From: Triops longicaudatus
Lineage: Eukaryota; Arthropoda; Branchiopoda; Notostraca; Triopsidae
Assembly (NCBI GenBank): GCA_022885665.1
Contig: JAGQDJ010000021.1
Span: 62,001 to 126,000, forward strand
Direction: 5' to 3'
Length of the DNA stretch: 64,000 nucleotides
The number at the start of each line of letters is the position of its first letter. Position 1 is the stretch's first letter. The translations under genes and the position numbers were made by a program. A model generated the notes under the pieces. That model did not search any database, was not told the origin of the DNA, and was given only the letters and a program-made list of their open reading frames with translations. Below are positions 25,705-37,142 of this stretch, one piece after another.

Positions 25705-27959
25705 TACGGTAAAACTCAGACCCACGAAAGTTCCGGAAGGTTGGGACTAGTTTCGAACCTTTATACGTAGCTGCATCTCAGTGCACTTAAAAAAGAAGCG
25801 ACAGAAGGCTACCACTTTTCGCTCTAATGATTTTATTGCTTTCTGGCAAAAAGAGGAAGTAAAAAAAATCAGCAACTTTGACCACGATTAGGCAAGCTAA
25901 TGTTTTCAGTGTTGTGAATGTGATATGCAAGGTCGCTAACGATGGACGTGTCTGCTCTTGCTGTGGAACTCTTCTCCCCCTCGTGGATGCGTGCAACTTG
26001 AGCTTCTAGAGTGTGGATGTATGTGATTGTGACAGCGTGATATCTGACCAGAGGAGAAAAAGAGAAAACAAAATGGCCTTCGATATTGGTCCCGGTGACT
26101 TTTAACCCGGAAGGTTCTTCTTCTTGACGCCCCCCATATACTGGATTGATCGGCGTATTGGACTTTCATTTACATAAGAGACCATATGTTGGATGGGATC
26201 CTATGACAAGCCATAGACGAGGCTGCATTTTTTCCAGAACCGCTATTATTTTACCTAACACAACAAAAAAAAACGACTTATGCACAATTGTGAAACGGAC
26301 GATTGTGCTTTTCAATTGCCATTGAATCATATATAGGAATTCTGAGTGGTATTACATTTTTGTAGGCAGTAGAAGCTTGGTTCATCATAGTAGGGTTACG
26401 TGGGTGTATGTAGGCTAATGCGTAGATTTTTTTTCTGTAGTGTTAGCTATGATTATCATTAGTTGTTGCTGTATTATCTTCCTACCCCTTTGCCCTGTTA
26501 AGTGACTTACCCTTTCTTTCTCTTTGTTAACGTCCAATTATTTTTTACCGATATTCTGTTTAATTCGCTCCATGCTTCCTATGTAACCACATGAGCTATC
26601 ACCGAAAAGGCATCCCCGTAAAACTACACACAGCTTTTCAACCATCGCAACAATAGTTCCATACCCTTCCTCGGTGGCCCAGTGGTTCAATGTCAGACCA
26701 CTCCCACTGAGGAAATCCCCGGTATTAAACAGTACAATTACAACAGTCTCAGGATCCACTTCACAGCTACAGCACCACAAACCGTAATTTCTCCCAAAAA
26801 GCCTTCCTTGCCGTTCTTAAGTTCGTACTATGGTGTACACCCCTTGGGGACCCAACCAGGCTAGAACATTTTCAAACATTATAAACACCCCACTATCCTC
26901 CATGTACCCCACTTGAGTCAGTCTTGATTCTTGAAGGCCAAACTTCTGTGTTTCGTGTATTCTTGCATATGTAATTAACGCAACAGATTCAGGGAAGCAG
27001 CTGTGTATACTCCAGTGCCTCCTATTTACCACCGTTTTTTTGTTAAATGTTAGGCAGATTTTATATGGGTTATTGCTCAATAGCGATTATAGACGAAGTC
27101 CCATCTTATTTTTTAAAAACTCAGATTTCGTCCTATATTATTTTTAATTTTTCGCTTTTTCATTGGATTTCTCATTTATGAAGAATAAATTACACATTAA
27201 AAGTAAAAAAAAAGTCTACGAGACACAGTCCGTGACCTAACATAAGAGTTCGGTACTTTTCTGTTTTACACCTCGCCGCACTGTTTAGCCCAACGGAGTT
27301 TTGAGTGAAACTGTTGCAGTAGGTAGCTTTAACGCAAGTATGATGAGCTACTTTTAGTAAGAAATATGGAAAAATACGACCATTTTTTCGAAAAACGGGG
27401 TTAAGTTGCGTTAGATGCCACCTTTAACATTAGTGTTTCCATCTACCTGTGTTGGTTCCGGAAGCATTAGCATGGGTATGTTACTTTAGTTAACCTGAAA
27501 GGCGACGGGGCGAGTCATAGAAAAGCAAAATACTTAAGTATAATGCAAAAACACCCATGATTCGTTGGAGGAGATTTTTCGGCTTGCTCGAACCTCGACC
27601 GCAATAATTGGAATTTTACTGTCACACATTTGCATTACGTCAACGAAAATTAGCAGCTCGTAAGTAATTGATGAAACGAGTTCTGAAAGTCAAGTGAAGG
27701 GCTGCTGTATTTTTCCAAAACGTTTGCCATCCAAATAGCACGAGGGACCGTTCGAAAAGAAGAGATAGAAACAGTTTGTCAAGTATCTGATTTCTCAGTT
27801 CTATATAACTTAATCGCTCATTAATCCCAAGGTGCTCGCGGGAAATGGCTTCTTATCTTTCCAGGTTTGGAAAAATCCATGCTCATTTGCACCGCACTGA
27901 ACGAAGATACGGTGACTCCGACCATAGCTAAAACAGCCGCAATCGAAGATGCTTTACGT
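25705..27959. other. Intergenic, no gene recognised
   Basis: Several open frames of 60-90 codons lie on the minus strand (26538-26780, 26817-27080). None has a recognisable domain or clean splice signals. On the plus strand at 27865 a pyrimidine tract plus CAG opens a 51-codon frame (27867-28021) antisense to the candidate secreted-peptide gene; I judge it less likely coding. Confidence 0.35.
26672..26760 (+). repeat. Possible tRNA-derived SINE remnant
   Basis: TGGCCCAGTGG near 26678 matches the tRNA/SINE box A (TRGCNNAGYNGG) closely and is followed by GTTCAATG, as in many tRNA D-arms. A clear box B is missing, so the element, if real, is degraded. Confidence 0.2.
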
Positions 27960-28276
27960 TCAATGCATGAACCAGTCTATAAGAAAAGGTTACGAATGAG
28001 AGACGCTGAGCCAAAACTTTGAAGTTTAGCTTACTGTTTGAGTCCACTTTGCAGCATGAAGGGGCACACGGGCAAACATTACTTGTGCAGTGACGCTGGT
28101 CGTCCACTAATACCAACCTCACAACAGGCACTTGGAGATGTTTGGACCTAAAAAAGGAAGCGTTAAAAGTTAACACGCACACCACAATTTGATTTAGAAA
28201 ACCTTGAAAGGCCGCCAAGTGTTCTTGCCTGCGCCGTCTGACGTAGGAAAAGAAAGAGCAGAAGGACGGCATGCAT
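27960..28276 (-). CDS. Candidate small secreted cysteine-rich peptide
   Basis: Not assigned to a family. On the minus strand ATG at 28276 opens a classic signal peptide (MHAVLLLFLFLRQTAQA). Exon 1 (28276-28203) ends CAAG|GTTTCT. Exon 2 (28147-28035) follows a strong acceptor (CTTCCTTTTTTAG) and codes for a basic/hydrophobic stretch, then HCTSNVCPCAPSCCKVDS (spacing C-x4-C-x-C-x3-CC). It ends AACA|GTAAGC. Exon 3 after CCTTTTCTTATAG adds NWFMH and a stop at 27960, making 67 aa. Intron sizes (55 and 58 nt) match this genome. A later acceptor (TGTTTTAG near 27928) would instead give a 37-residue tail. Five cysteines, an odd number, would allow covalent dimers. There is no dibasic cleavage site. 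It could be a hormone, venom-like or defence peptide, or a chance model. Confidence 0.42.
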
Positions 28277-29194
28277 ACATGTTAAATAGTAACGCCTTAG
28301 GGTTGGTTTTCCGGTTCCCCTTTCTGAATCGTACTTGGCGAAAGGTAAAAAATGCTGGCTGGCGTTCCAAATCAGACGTCTCATGGGTATAGAGTTGGTG
28401 GAATAGGAGGGCATCTCGTACAATTTAGCACACTCAGGCAATGGGGACCCGAGAGAAAGAATTAGGAAATTTCTCCGTATTCGTATGACAGGTGATGAAA
28501 TCGTTCGCCTTGCTAGTGGACTATAGATTGATATTTCAAAATTTTATGAATAGAAGATAAATATGAACATTTCAAGGGTTATAATCAGATTGAGACTATT
28601 TCGTGAATCAACTTTCCCTGGAGTATTTTTGTTTAAACAAATAAAGAAATGAGGTCTCAGAATTTCCGTCGTAATTATAATGTCTTAAAAGGACGGTGTT
28701 CGACACTAAGGAGGGATCACCCAAGTAAACGTTCCTATTCTAACTACGCAATACTGGATATATCTAATCTCATAAGGTTACGGGTACTTTTGCGAATTTA
28801 CGAACTGCACGAATGGAGAATCTGTTAAACGGTTATGTTTACGCAAGTGCCGTGTAGTTAGAATGCGGCTTTTTATTTCGGTCGTATCTTTACTGAAAAT
28901 ATTGAGCTGTATAGAAACTGATAATAGCCGAAAAGCTTAATTGCTCTTAAAACATAAAAGATGCGGATGACTCATAAGTAGATCAGGTTACACTTCTTAA
29001 CAGCCATCTCGTTGCGTGTGCAGTGCGCGCAAGATTGCTACGCCAGAACGATAGTATCCTGTGACGTCACAAAATCAACTTGTTTACTAGTCTTGAAGAG
29101 TTGTTATTTGCTAGTTTCTCCTTTTCCTATCAAACAGTTGTGAGTGCAGCACACAGCTTTTGTTCGTTCAGTAATTCTTTCTGTCTCCTTAAGA
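28277..29194. other. Intergenic upstream of ACADL, with a CRE palindrome
   Basis: No gene is seen. A perfect cAMP-response-type palindrome TGACGTCA lies at 29062-29069, about 125 nt before the ACADL start codon. TTCAGTAAT, an initiator-like site, is near 29168. Confidence 0.4.
29062..29069. promoter_or_regulatory. CRE-like palindrome upstream of ACADL
   Basis: Exact TGACGTCA, 126 bp upstream of the ATG at 29195. CREB/ATF-family binding is the usual meaning of this site; here it is a sequence match only. Confidence 0.35.
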
Positions 29195-30912
29195 ATGGCG
29201 CTATTACGAAGCCAACTAATTCGGTCCATCGTTGCTCAAAGCAAAATCAGGTATAGTGAATATACAAAAGAAAAATTCTTCGAATTTTCCAGTTATAAAC
29301 CTGTTAATTTTTCTGTTATATAACAGCAGACACTTACACAACACAAATGTATTGTCCACGGAGTCAATGAACCGACCAACTACCAGTGAGGCTGCTAACT
29401 TGATGGATATTGGCACGCGTTCCATTTTTAGCGCTGATCATGATACCTTCCGTGAATCTGCAAGAAAATTCTTTAGGAATGAAATGCTTCCGCACTCAGC
29501 TAAGTACAATATTTTGACCAACGTTATAGTAATTCTCATTGTAAGGCAAAATCTTTAATATAGATGGGAAGCAGAAGGGTGTTGCGATAAAAATATTTGG
29601 AACAAAGCTGGTGAGCAAGGTTTATTGGGCGTAAATACTTCAGCTGAACAGGGAGGAATTGGAGGAAGCTATTTAGATGCAGCCATTGTCATGGAAGAAC
29701 AGTACGTGTAGGAGACAGTTCGTCTTTTGTGTGTCTGATTTTGCGAGTTTTTTCAGGAGCTATGCCGGCATAAGTGGACCTGCCTTCAGCGTACACTCGG
29801 ATATTGTCATGCCGTACATTTCTCACTACGGAACTGAGGAACAGGTCAAGAATTACATACCCGGTTTAACAGAGGGCAAAATAGTCAGTGCAATTGCTAT
29901 GACCGAACCTGATGCTGGAAGGTACTACTTTACAGCGATTGCCAGAGATTTTTAAACGATGTGTCTTAGCGATTTGCAAGGTATGAAAACCTTCGCGAGA
30001 AAAGACGGTTCGGATTATGTCTTGAATGGATCAAAGATATTCATCACGAACGGATGGTTGGCTGACCTTGTACTTGTAGCAGCAATTACCGACAAAAACG
30101 CAAAAAGTAAAGCTTACGGAATGTCTCTTTTCCTCGTTGATGTGGCGCGTGAAGGATTCCGTAAAGGATGGTTGATGAAGAAAATGGGTCTTCATGCTTC
30201 AGTAAAAATGAATCTTAGAGTAAGTGGCTTCATTTCTTTTAACTTTGCGTTTGTAGGATACAGCTGCGTTGTTCTTTGACGATGTTCGTTTGCCTGCCAG
30301 TTGCCTTTTGGGAGAAGAAAACAAAGGTTTCCTTTATTTGATGCAACAACTGCCACAAGAACGATTAAATATTGCTGTACACGGTCTTGCCCATACCGAA
30401 CTCATGTTCGAAATGACTAGGGACTATGTCTTGAACAGAAAAGCATTCGGAAAACCTCTTGCTGCGCTTCAAGTAATATTTATTGAGCCTTGTTGAATTT
30501 TGCCTTTACGTAATCCTTTTTTTTGGACTGTGAACAGACCGTTCAGCACAAATTGGCTGAAATGAAAACGAAAATCTGCGTCACACGAGCTTTTGTGGAT
30601 CAGTGCATTGAAAAACATGCGTCTGGAACTTTGGACTCTGCCACTGCTTCCATGGCAAAATATTGGTAACTTGTTGATTGTTTAAAAGTATGCTCCTTAT
30701 TTTAGTTACATTGTTTTATATTAAATAGGACATCTGATCTGGAAAACACCGTTGCCTATGACTGCGTCCAGCTTCATGGAGGGTCCGGTTATTTGGCTGA
30801 CACTCCAATTGCCAGGAGTTACGTGAACGCTCGCGTTCAGCCAATCTACGGTGGCAGCAATGAAATTATGAAGGAGCTTATTGCTCGTACGATAATCGGA
30901 AAGAAGGCATAG
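29195..30912 (+). CDS. Acadl: Long-chain acyl-CoA dehydrogenase, mitochondrial
   Basis: Eight exons: 29195-29250, 29327-29503, 29564-29701, 29757-29921, 29970-30201, 30257-30472, 30538-30665, 30729-30912; 431 aa (human ACADL 430). The N terminus (MALLRSQLIRSIVAQ) is a plausible mitochondrial targeting peptide. Seen: the acyl-CoA dehydrogenase signature AIAMTEPDAGSDLQG, NGSKIFITNG, LFFDDVRLPAS, LPQERLNIA, RKAFGKPL, TVQHKLAEMKT, YDCVQLHGGSGY and the C-terminal ARVQPIYGGSNEIMKELIAR. The alignable catalytic glutamate region (HTELMFEMT) keeps its acid. Known role: FAD-dependent first step of beta-oxidation of long and branched acyl-CoAs in the matrix. Exon 2 has a CAGCAG tandem acceptor. Exon 5 has a second, stronger donor 18 nt downstream that would insert six residues. 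Confidence 0.95.
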
Positions 30913-31447
30913 TTTAAAAGCGACTGCAACATATGTATACCACCTCATATACCGTATACGTACGTATAGGAGGTGAATGAATCAGGCAGAAGTAATAATT
31001 TTGTAACGAAACATATACAATGCAATACATATGCAATGCAATACCAATTTAATATTAGCATAATCCTTTGTATACACAAGTTTCTACATTTTATTTCGAG
31101 ACAGTATCAATGTAACGAAAAGCCTATAGCGTCATTATTCGAAACTTAAACAGCTACTAATGATTGAAAAGCATACAAATGCAAATAGCAAAAATGCACC
31201 ATATAAATCCAACAGGAAGATTTCCATTAGGATTGTTTTTTAAATTGATAATAAGTGATATGCTGGCGCGTTCCAGCCTTGTGCCGAGTAAAATGAAACT
31301 GGCAATGCTGTATATTGATTTGTTTTGGATGACAAACAAGTATGACCATGTTGTGAACAAAATAGCCATTTCGCTACAATTATTTAGCTGCGTGTACTTA
31401 TTGAAAGTAGCCAAAATAGCATAAACTTTTTCCATTATATAATATCT
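30913..31447. other. Intergenic between ACADL and Rabaptin
   Basis: AT-rich spacer holding the ACADL 3' UTR and Rabaptin upstream sequence. No gene is seen. It contains an ATGCAAAT octamer near 31179. Confidence 0.5.
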
Positions 31448-34400
31448 ATGGATTCTTCTGTGCATATCCGAGAATGGTGTGAAGATTCTTCGACGGAAGA
31501 AGAAACATTGGATTCCGTAGTCAGTGGTCCAAGTATGTTATTATCGTATGTCTTTTGGACGCTTTGCAATGAGCTTCTTATTGTAGGTAATGTCAGGCGA
31601 CAATCAAATAATGGAATGGAAGACGCAGTAATGGATATTCGTTCCACCTCTCGATCTAGCCTAAATAATACAACCAGTTCCGGACAAGACAAAGAGCACT
31701 CCTCAATTCCTTCTCAAGGGAAACAAGCTACGGAATTAACAAAATGTCAAGAAGAAAATGCACGCTTAAAAGGGGAACTAGATGAAGCCAGAAGCTTGGT
31801 CATGGTTGCCCAGTGCACGCTGGAAGATAGTATAGATTCTGAAAGACGGAAATGCAGAGAAGAAATTGCTACGCTTCAACAGCTAATGAGAGGTGCAATC
31901 TTGAACTCTATAGAATTCATATTATAATACAATATCAATATCTATATTAATTTCGTACAGAAAATGTTGCCGAGGCAGTTCGCTCGACGCAGTCGCGCTT
32001 TGAGACAGAAATTCGCCGCTTAAAAAGCATAGTCATGAAGCTTGAAAACGAAAACCAAGTATTTCCCCCTCTTCAACTTACAATATAATGTATTTACCTT
32101 AAAAAATGGTCATTTTCAGGAACTAAAGGCTCAGGATAAAGAAGGATCGAATGTATTAACTGCAGTCACGAAAACTTTAGCTAGAAAAGCCACGATGGCA
32201 TTAAGTTCGTCGCCTTCCGTTGACGATAACTTGGAGAATAGCATGAAAAGAGTAAACAAAGCAGAAATATTCTACTACTGTTTTAAACTTGTCACTTTTC
32301 ATAGGCTCAGGAGGATGTCGAAGTATTAAGATCATTAGTTCTACCGCTGGAAGAAGAAATTAAGGCCCTAAAGGACAAGCTACGAACAGCAGATGATCAG
32401 TTACGGATGCATGAAGCAATGCAAGTAGGAAACGTTCGCCGAAATCTTCTTCTGCTACAAAACTCTTTCCTTACAGGCTGATATGGTGAAGAATTCGGAA
32501 GCGCTTGGTGCAATATTGCAAGGAACTCCTTTACCCGATGTTTTAACTCAGCTCGATGAAAAAGTACACCCAACTTTGCTTTGCTACAAATTAAATGTGT
32601 TCTTTTTAGTTGAATGAAGTTAGCAGCAATTTAAAAGCTGAGAAGTCTTCTCGTGTGGATTTGGAGATGTACGTCACTATTTTACGCACGCAGAAAACCG
32701 TGTTGCAAGAAGATAGAGACAGACTAAAGTAACAATGGACTAAAAATGTATTGATTAATTAACAGTTTGAATTTATTTCACAGGAATCAGTTACAAGAAG
32801 TTTGCCGTCATCTCGAGCAAGAAAGGCGAGCTCATAGAGAGCTGCGAAGAACATGGCAGCAGGCGAATGATCAGTTTCTGGAAGCACAGCGTGAACACGG
32901 CCAAGAGCTATTGGCATTGCAAGCCATGTTGACTCCGGAACAACAGCAGCAATATACTGGTAAGCATACATAACGAAAATAACCTATTTTAAAAGACTAT
33001 CAAACAGACATGAAGCAGCTTTCTAAAGCGAAAGGTGACAGTGATAAAAACCCGGTGAGCATGAAAGACAAGCTTTCGCTAGCTAAGGAGAAGCTAAGTT
33101 TATCCCCGCTTTTCAACCGGATATCACCTGTTCTAAAGAGGAAATCCCCCACAAGCACACCAAGCAAGATGGTAAGCTGTTCTTTGTTAACCATTTGAAC
33201 CTCGCAAATAAAACACAGTGGGGTTTCATAGGGCGCAAGTCGTGAAAACTCTCCCAACCGAGCTGAAGAGCGTGTCGTACCTTTATCCAAATCTCCACCT
33301 AATCTTGTCAACCTAGAGATGAACGAGGAAAATGCGGTTGAAAAGCAGGCGTGGCTTAATATAAACGGTCAGTCGCTTCATGACTCAGTGCGTGAGGAGA
33401 CGATGTCTTTGTTGGGTGAGACGCCTGTGTCACATTCAAACAGTTGGACAGGTAAATGGGTTATGCTCAGTGCCAAACCCAGATAACACCAAAAATGTTT
33501 GGTCCAGGACTTATGGAACTTGGCCAACCGACAAATGATGATTTGTGGCACCTTCAGGACGAATCGTTTGATTCTAAGACGACCGTATCGCAACCTTGCT
33601 CGATGTGCGCGAATTACGAGGCTCAGTTGCAAAGAGCCCAGGAAGACGCAGCCAAAACGGACAAGCTTTCCAAAGCGATGCAAAAAGATTTGGACAAAGC
33701 TCGCCAAGACTTAGCTGGTATGACTCAGCTAGTCAAGGACATGGAGGCCAAATGGACCGAAGTTGCGCAGGATTATGAGAAACAGGTTTTTAATTCTGCT
33801 TTTATATAAGCACAGCTATTTTTTGAGACGGGGTTTTTGGCTAGGTCACCTCATTATTCAGTCAAACCGAGACCTTGCAGCGGAATCTAACCGAAGCCAA
33901 ACAGCTATATCGAGATTATCGCCAACAGGCGCAAGAAAGCTTGAAAGAGCTGACCTATGATAGAGAAAGGGTCAATAAAGAGTTAGTCAGGTATGACGAA
34001 TGCGTTATTTATTGCTGGCGAGCTGCTATCACACTTGAGTTGTTGCAGGCTTCAACAAGAGAATGAAGACCTTGTCGGAAAGCATAGCGTTCGTGCTGAA
34101 GAGTTGCAGAACGAGATCATTAACCTTCCAAACAATCTCCAGGTAAGATGTCGTACGTGATTTATATCTTTGCAGGTTGTTAATTGTTTTTTGCATTTTT
34201 GTTTATTTAAATCAAGGATATGCAATTCTTGTTGCTGAAATGGCGGGAAGATTTGATAGCCGCCAAAGTGGCCAAAGAAGCAATTGAAAACCAGCTGAAA
34301 TCCCAACTGCTATTTTTGAAGGATCAGGTTTTGGCGGAACAGCAAGCCAAAGAACAGTTGGAGGATTCGTTAACTGGCGAAAATGATCATTTAAGGTGGA

Positions 34401-35173
34401 ATGCAACCAAAAACTGATTTGCAGAGGGGTAATTGTCATCCTTAGGCAAGAATTGGGCATTTTCCGAAGCGTCCAAAGCCAGTTGGAAGAAGAATACAAC
34501 AAGAAACAGAAATTGGAAAAGAAACTTCACGAATGTTTGACAAAGCTAAACGAGCTAGAAAGAAGTTATCGAGAGGTCTGTGAAGGGAAGGTACGTGATT
34601 CATATACCATTAGTATGTATAAAAGACATTCAATTATGATTTTGTGTAAAAAATAAGGTAAAAGCTGAACAAGAGGTGCTGCAAATGCGAAGCAAAGTAG
34701 CATCCCTCCAGGCGGATATGGAAACTAGCGAAACGGTTCAGCGCGATTTTGTGAAACTTTCGCAGTCCCTGCAGGTAAATAAGTTGTCTTAAAGAGTACG
34801 CATCTGGGAAAGCAATATGGATTTTTTGTAGGTTCAGTTAGAGCGCATACGGCAGTCTGAGAAAGAGTTACGCTGGCAGCATGAAGATGACGTCGAGGAT
34901 TGCTCTGAATGCAAGCAGCCATTTTCAGTCACCAAAAGAAAGGTATAAAAGAGTTTTCCGCGTTAAAAGAATATGATTTTTTATTTTTTTATTTCTTCCC
35001 GAAAGCATCATTGTCGTCACTGTGGCCATATATTTTGCGCGGATTGCCTCCGCAAGACTGTGTATAGCGGACCTCAACGTAGGCCTAACAAAGTTTGCAA
35101 CGTGTGCCATTACCTTCTCGTACAAGATTCCGCTCCGTTTTTCAGTACAGAGCCTCCACATACGCCAGTCTGA
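31448..35173 (+). CDS. Rbpn-5: Rabaptin-5 homologue with C-terminal FYVE domain
   Basis: Eighteen exons, from 31448-31532 and 31587-31892 to 34832-34942 and 35006-35173, give 914 aa with all phases closing. Most of the protein is predicted coiled coil, rich in E, K, Q and L. The region SVQSQLEEEYNKKQKLEKKL and the stretch ETVQRDFVKLSQSLQVQLERI match the C-terminal Rab5-binding part of vertebrate RABEP1 closely. It ends in a FYVE zinc finger (CSEC, RKHHCRHCG, CADC, CNVC), as invertebrate Rabaptins have; vertebrate RABEP1 lacks it. The finger has WxxE in place of WxxD and KVC in place of RVC. Known role: effector of Rab5 and Rabex-5 in early endosome fusion; here PI3P binding may add membrane targeting. 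Introns are 46-70 nt; several acceptors are AAG. Confidence 0.92.
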
Positions 35174-37142
35174 TCCCCGAAAGGGAGAAAATCTTACGTA
35201 TCGTGACGCAGGAAACATTGCCTAAAAATGACCCTACATTACTGTCTATAAGGCTGACAAGATAAGCATCTTTATAGTTGAGAAAAGGTCAAGCTTTTGT
35301 TATTCATGTGAAATAATTGTCGTGCCACTAAATAAATCGGAGACGACAGAGCGCTAATGAGAAATCCATGCGAGGCTAGAGGCGGGGTGAGACCAATGTG
35401 GAGAAACATTGTTGAAGTTTGAAGAAGCGAATCGGGTTTACTTGTGGTTGATCGGTGCACTTTGACGTCATCCGTGTCGCGACTTCCAGTCTAGACGCCG
35501 CAGCAAGCTTTTGCAATCATGGATAGGAAACAGCGTCTTCATGTGTGTGTTCCCACGTCTTTTTCTGTCATTTCCCCGATTGAGACACTTCTATGAATCG
35601 AGCCTTTTTTAGTATTCACTTTTCTTCCACCCTATATATGTATATATAAAGCTTCTTGATTCCTCATTATACGGTCTGCCTTGGTTCCGCTTTTGACTAT
35701 ATTGGGGTCATTGTTTTCAACAGCAACAAGGATATAGTAAGAGAGATGCAAGCCGGCGCTGGCACGAACCAACAAACACAGAGGTCGTGAAAGTCTATCC
35801 CGAGAACCGACAGTTTTGGAAACGCATACTGAGACCTTTTACTCCCGCGCGGGTCGTTATTAGAAAACACTGACAAACGCGTTGACGCATTTGTGTCATG
35901 CATTGTATTTATTATTTATTGCTTCGATCATTCGCTTAAACTGAAACAGAATGATGTGGAAAAATACTACGCTTTTTTCGTTCGGGGGAGAGATCCGAGG
36001 TATAAAATAATGTATTGGCGCGGTTTTTAGCGTTGCATTTATTCATTGTCTCTCCAATAACTTGCGTTAGCTGAAACCCAACAAGTGAGTAAAATGGGTG
36101 AAAGATTGGGTTTGTCCACGGAGATCGGTTTTCCTGTAAGGAATGCATTGTTGAATCATGGGATTCCTGAGTAGGATGCTGTGTGAAGACGGGGTGTATA
36201 AACAAAGATGTATAGTCTCTGCTTTCTGTCTTGTTGCATGACTTGTTCTCGGAAATAGTAACTTTACTTTGGGGAGGGGGGCAAACTCTGTGATGCCATT
36301 ACTTGTCACGCAGAAAAAGAAATATGGAGGTAGTTTAGGTTGCGTGAAATTTAATCTTGCGTCTAGTAGCGCATTTTTCCCCTGCCGATTAAGGAATCTT
36401 GCAACGAAGTAGCGCGCTAGGTTCGCATGCTGGGGATGGCTGGGCTCGATGTACTTACGCGAAACCGTCCCATAACAACAGCTGGTAGCTGCTCTAGGAG
36501 CTGCAGTCGGGGTCTAACCGCGGACCTGGAGTGGTGTGTTTTTCGCCGTCTCGATCTTGTCTTGCCATTGGGTCCCAATCTCTCCGAACCTTATTGCGGT
36601 GTAATCTAACGATGGACCCGTAAGTGAACCTGTTGTTTCATGTTAGATTTTGTCTAAGGTTACGCTTTTAATTTGTCACGAGAAATCTGCGTAACGCGTG
36701 CTTTCATCTCTTTTTCTCTCTTTCTTTGTTGTAGCAATGATCTTGGGAACTTTGCCAGCACTTACTTCTAAAGGTACACGTATTGTCCATTTAAGTGCAA
36801 GAGTTCTATCGTTTTTAACAGTGCAAACTCGTTCAGCTTAGAAGCCAGCCAAGCTAGTGATTTGTATCCAGCCAGGAACTTATTGAGTTGTCTTTAAAAG
36901 GTCGTGTAACCAATACATTCTAGACCTTCAAAAAAGCTGGGCTTTCTGAGCTTACAGTCATTCGACTATTCACCATCATTGACCTATTATCGGGTGGCTT
37001 GGCACCGAACAGCCAACACTAGCCTGCTGCGACTCCGCCTGTTGTGTTCCCGTGGAAGCAATCCGCGCTTCTTGCCATTTTTTGCGGTAGTCTCCATTGT
37101 GCGGCAAGGCCAGCAGAAGCCTTTCCCGGTTCTGCCTTAACA
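35174..37142. other. Intergenic; Rabaptin 3' end and upstream of EMI-collagen
   Basis: Rabaptin's AATAAA is at 35331-35336. A perfect TGACGTCA palindrome at 35463-35470 precedes a 25-codon ATG frame at 35519 that I do not accept as a gene. Possible spliced 5' leader pieces of the EMI-collagen are seen: ATGGACCC|GTAAGT at 36618, and an exon after TTGTTGTAG at 36735 ending AAAG|GTACAC near 36772. An exact initiator TCATTC lies at 36958-36963. Confidence 0.35.
35331..35336 (+). other. Polyadenylation signal (Rabaptin)
   Basis: AATAAA 158 nt after the Rabaptin stop codon. Confidence 0.5.

Noticed and set aside
27867..28021. Plus-strand 51-codon frame after a CTTTCCAG acceptor
   Set aside because: No partner exon with matching phase was found, and it lies opposite the better supported minus-strand peptide gene. 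It is kept only as an alternative.
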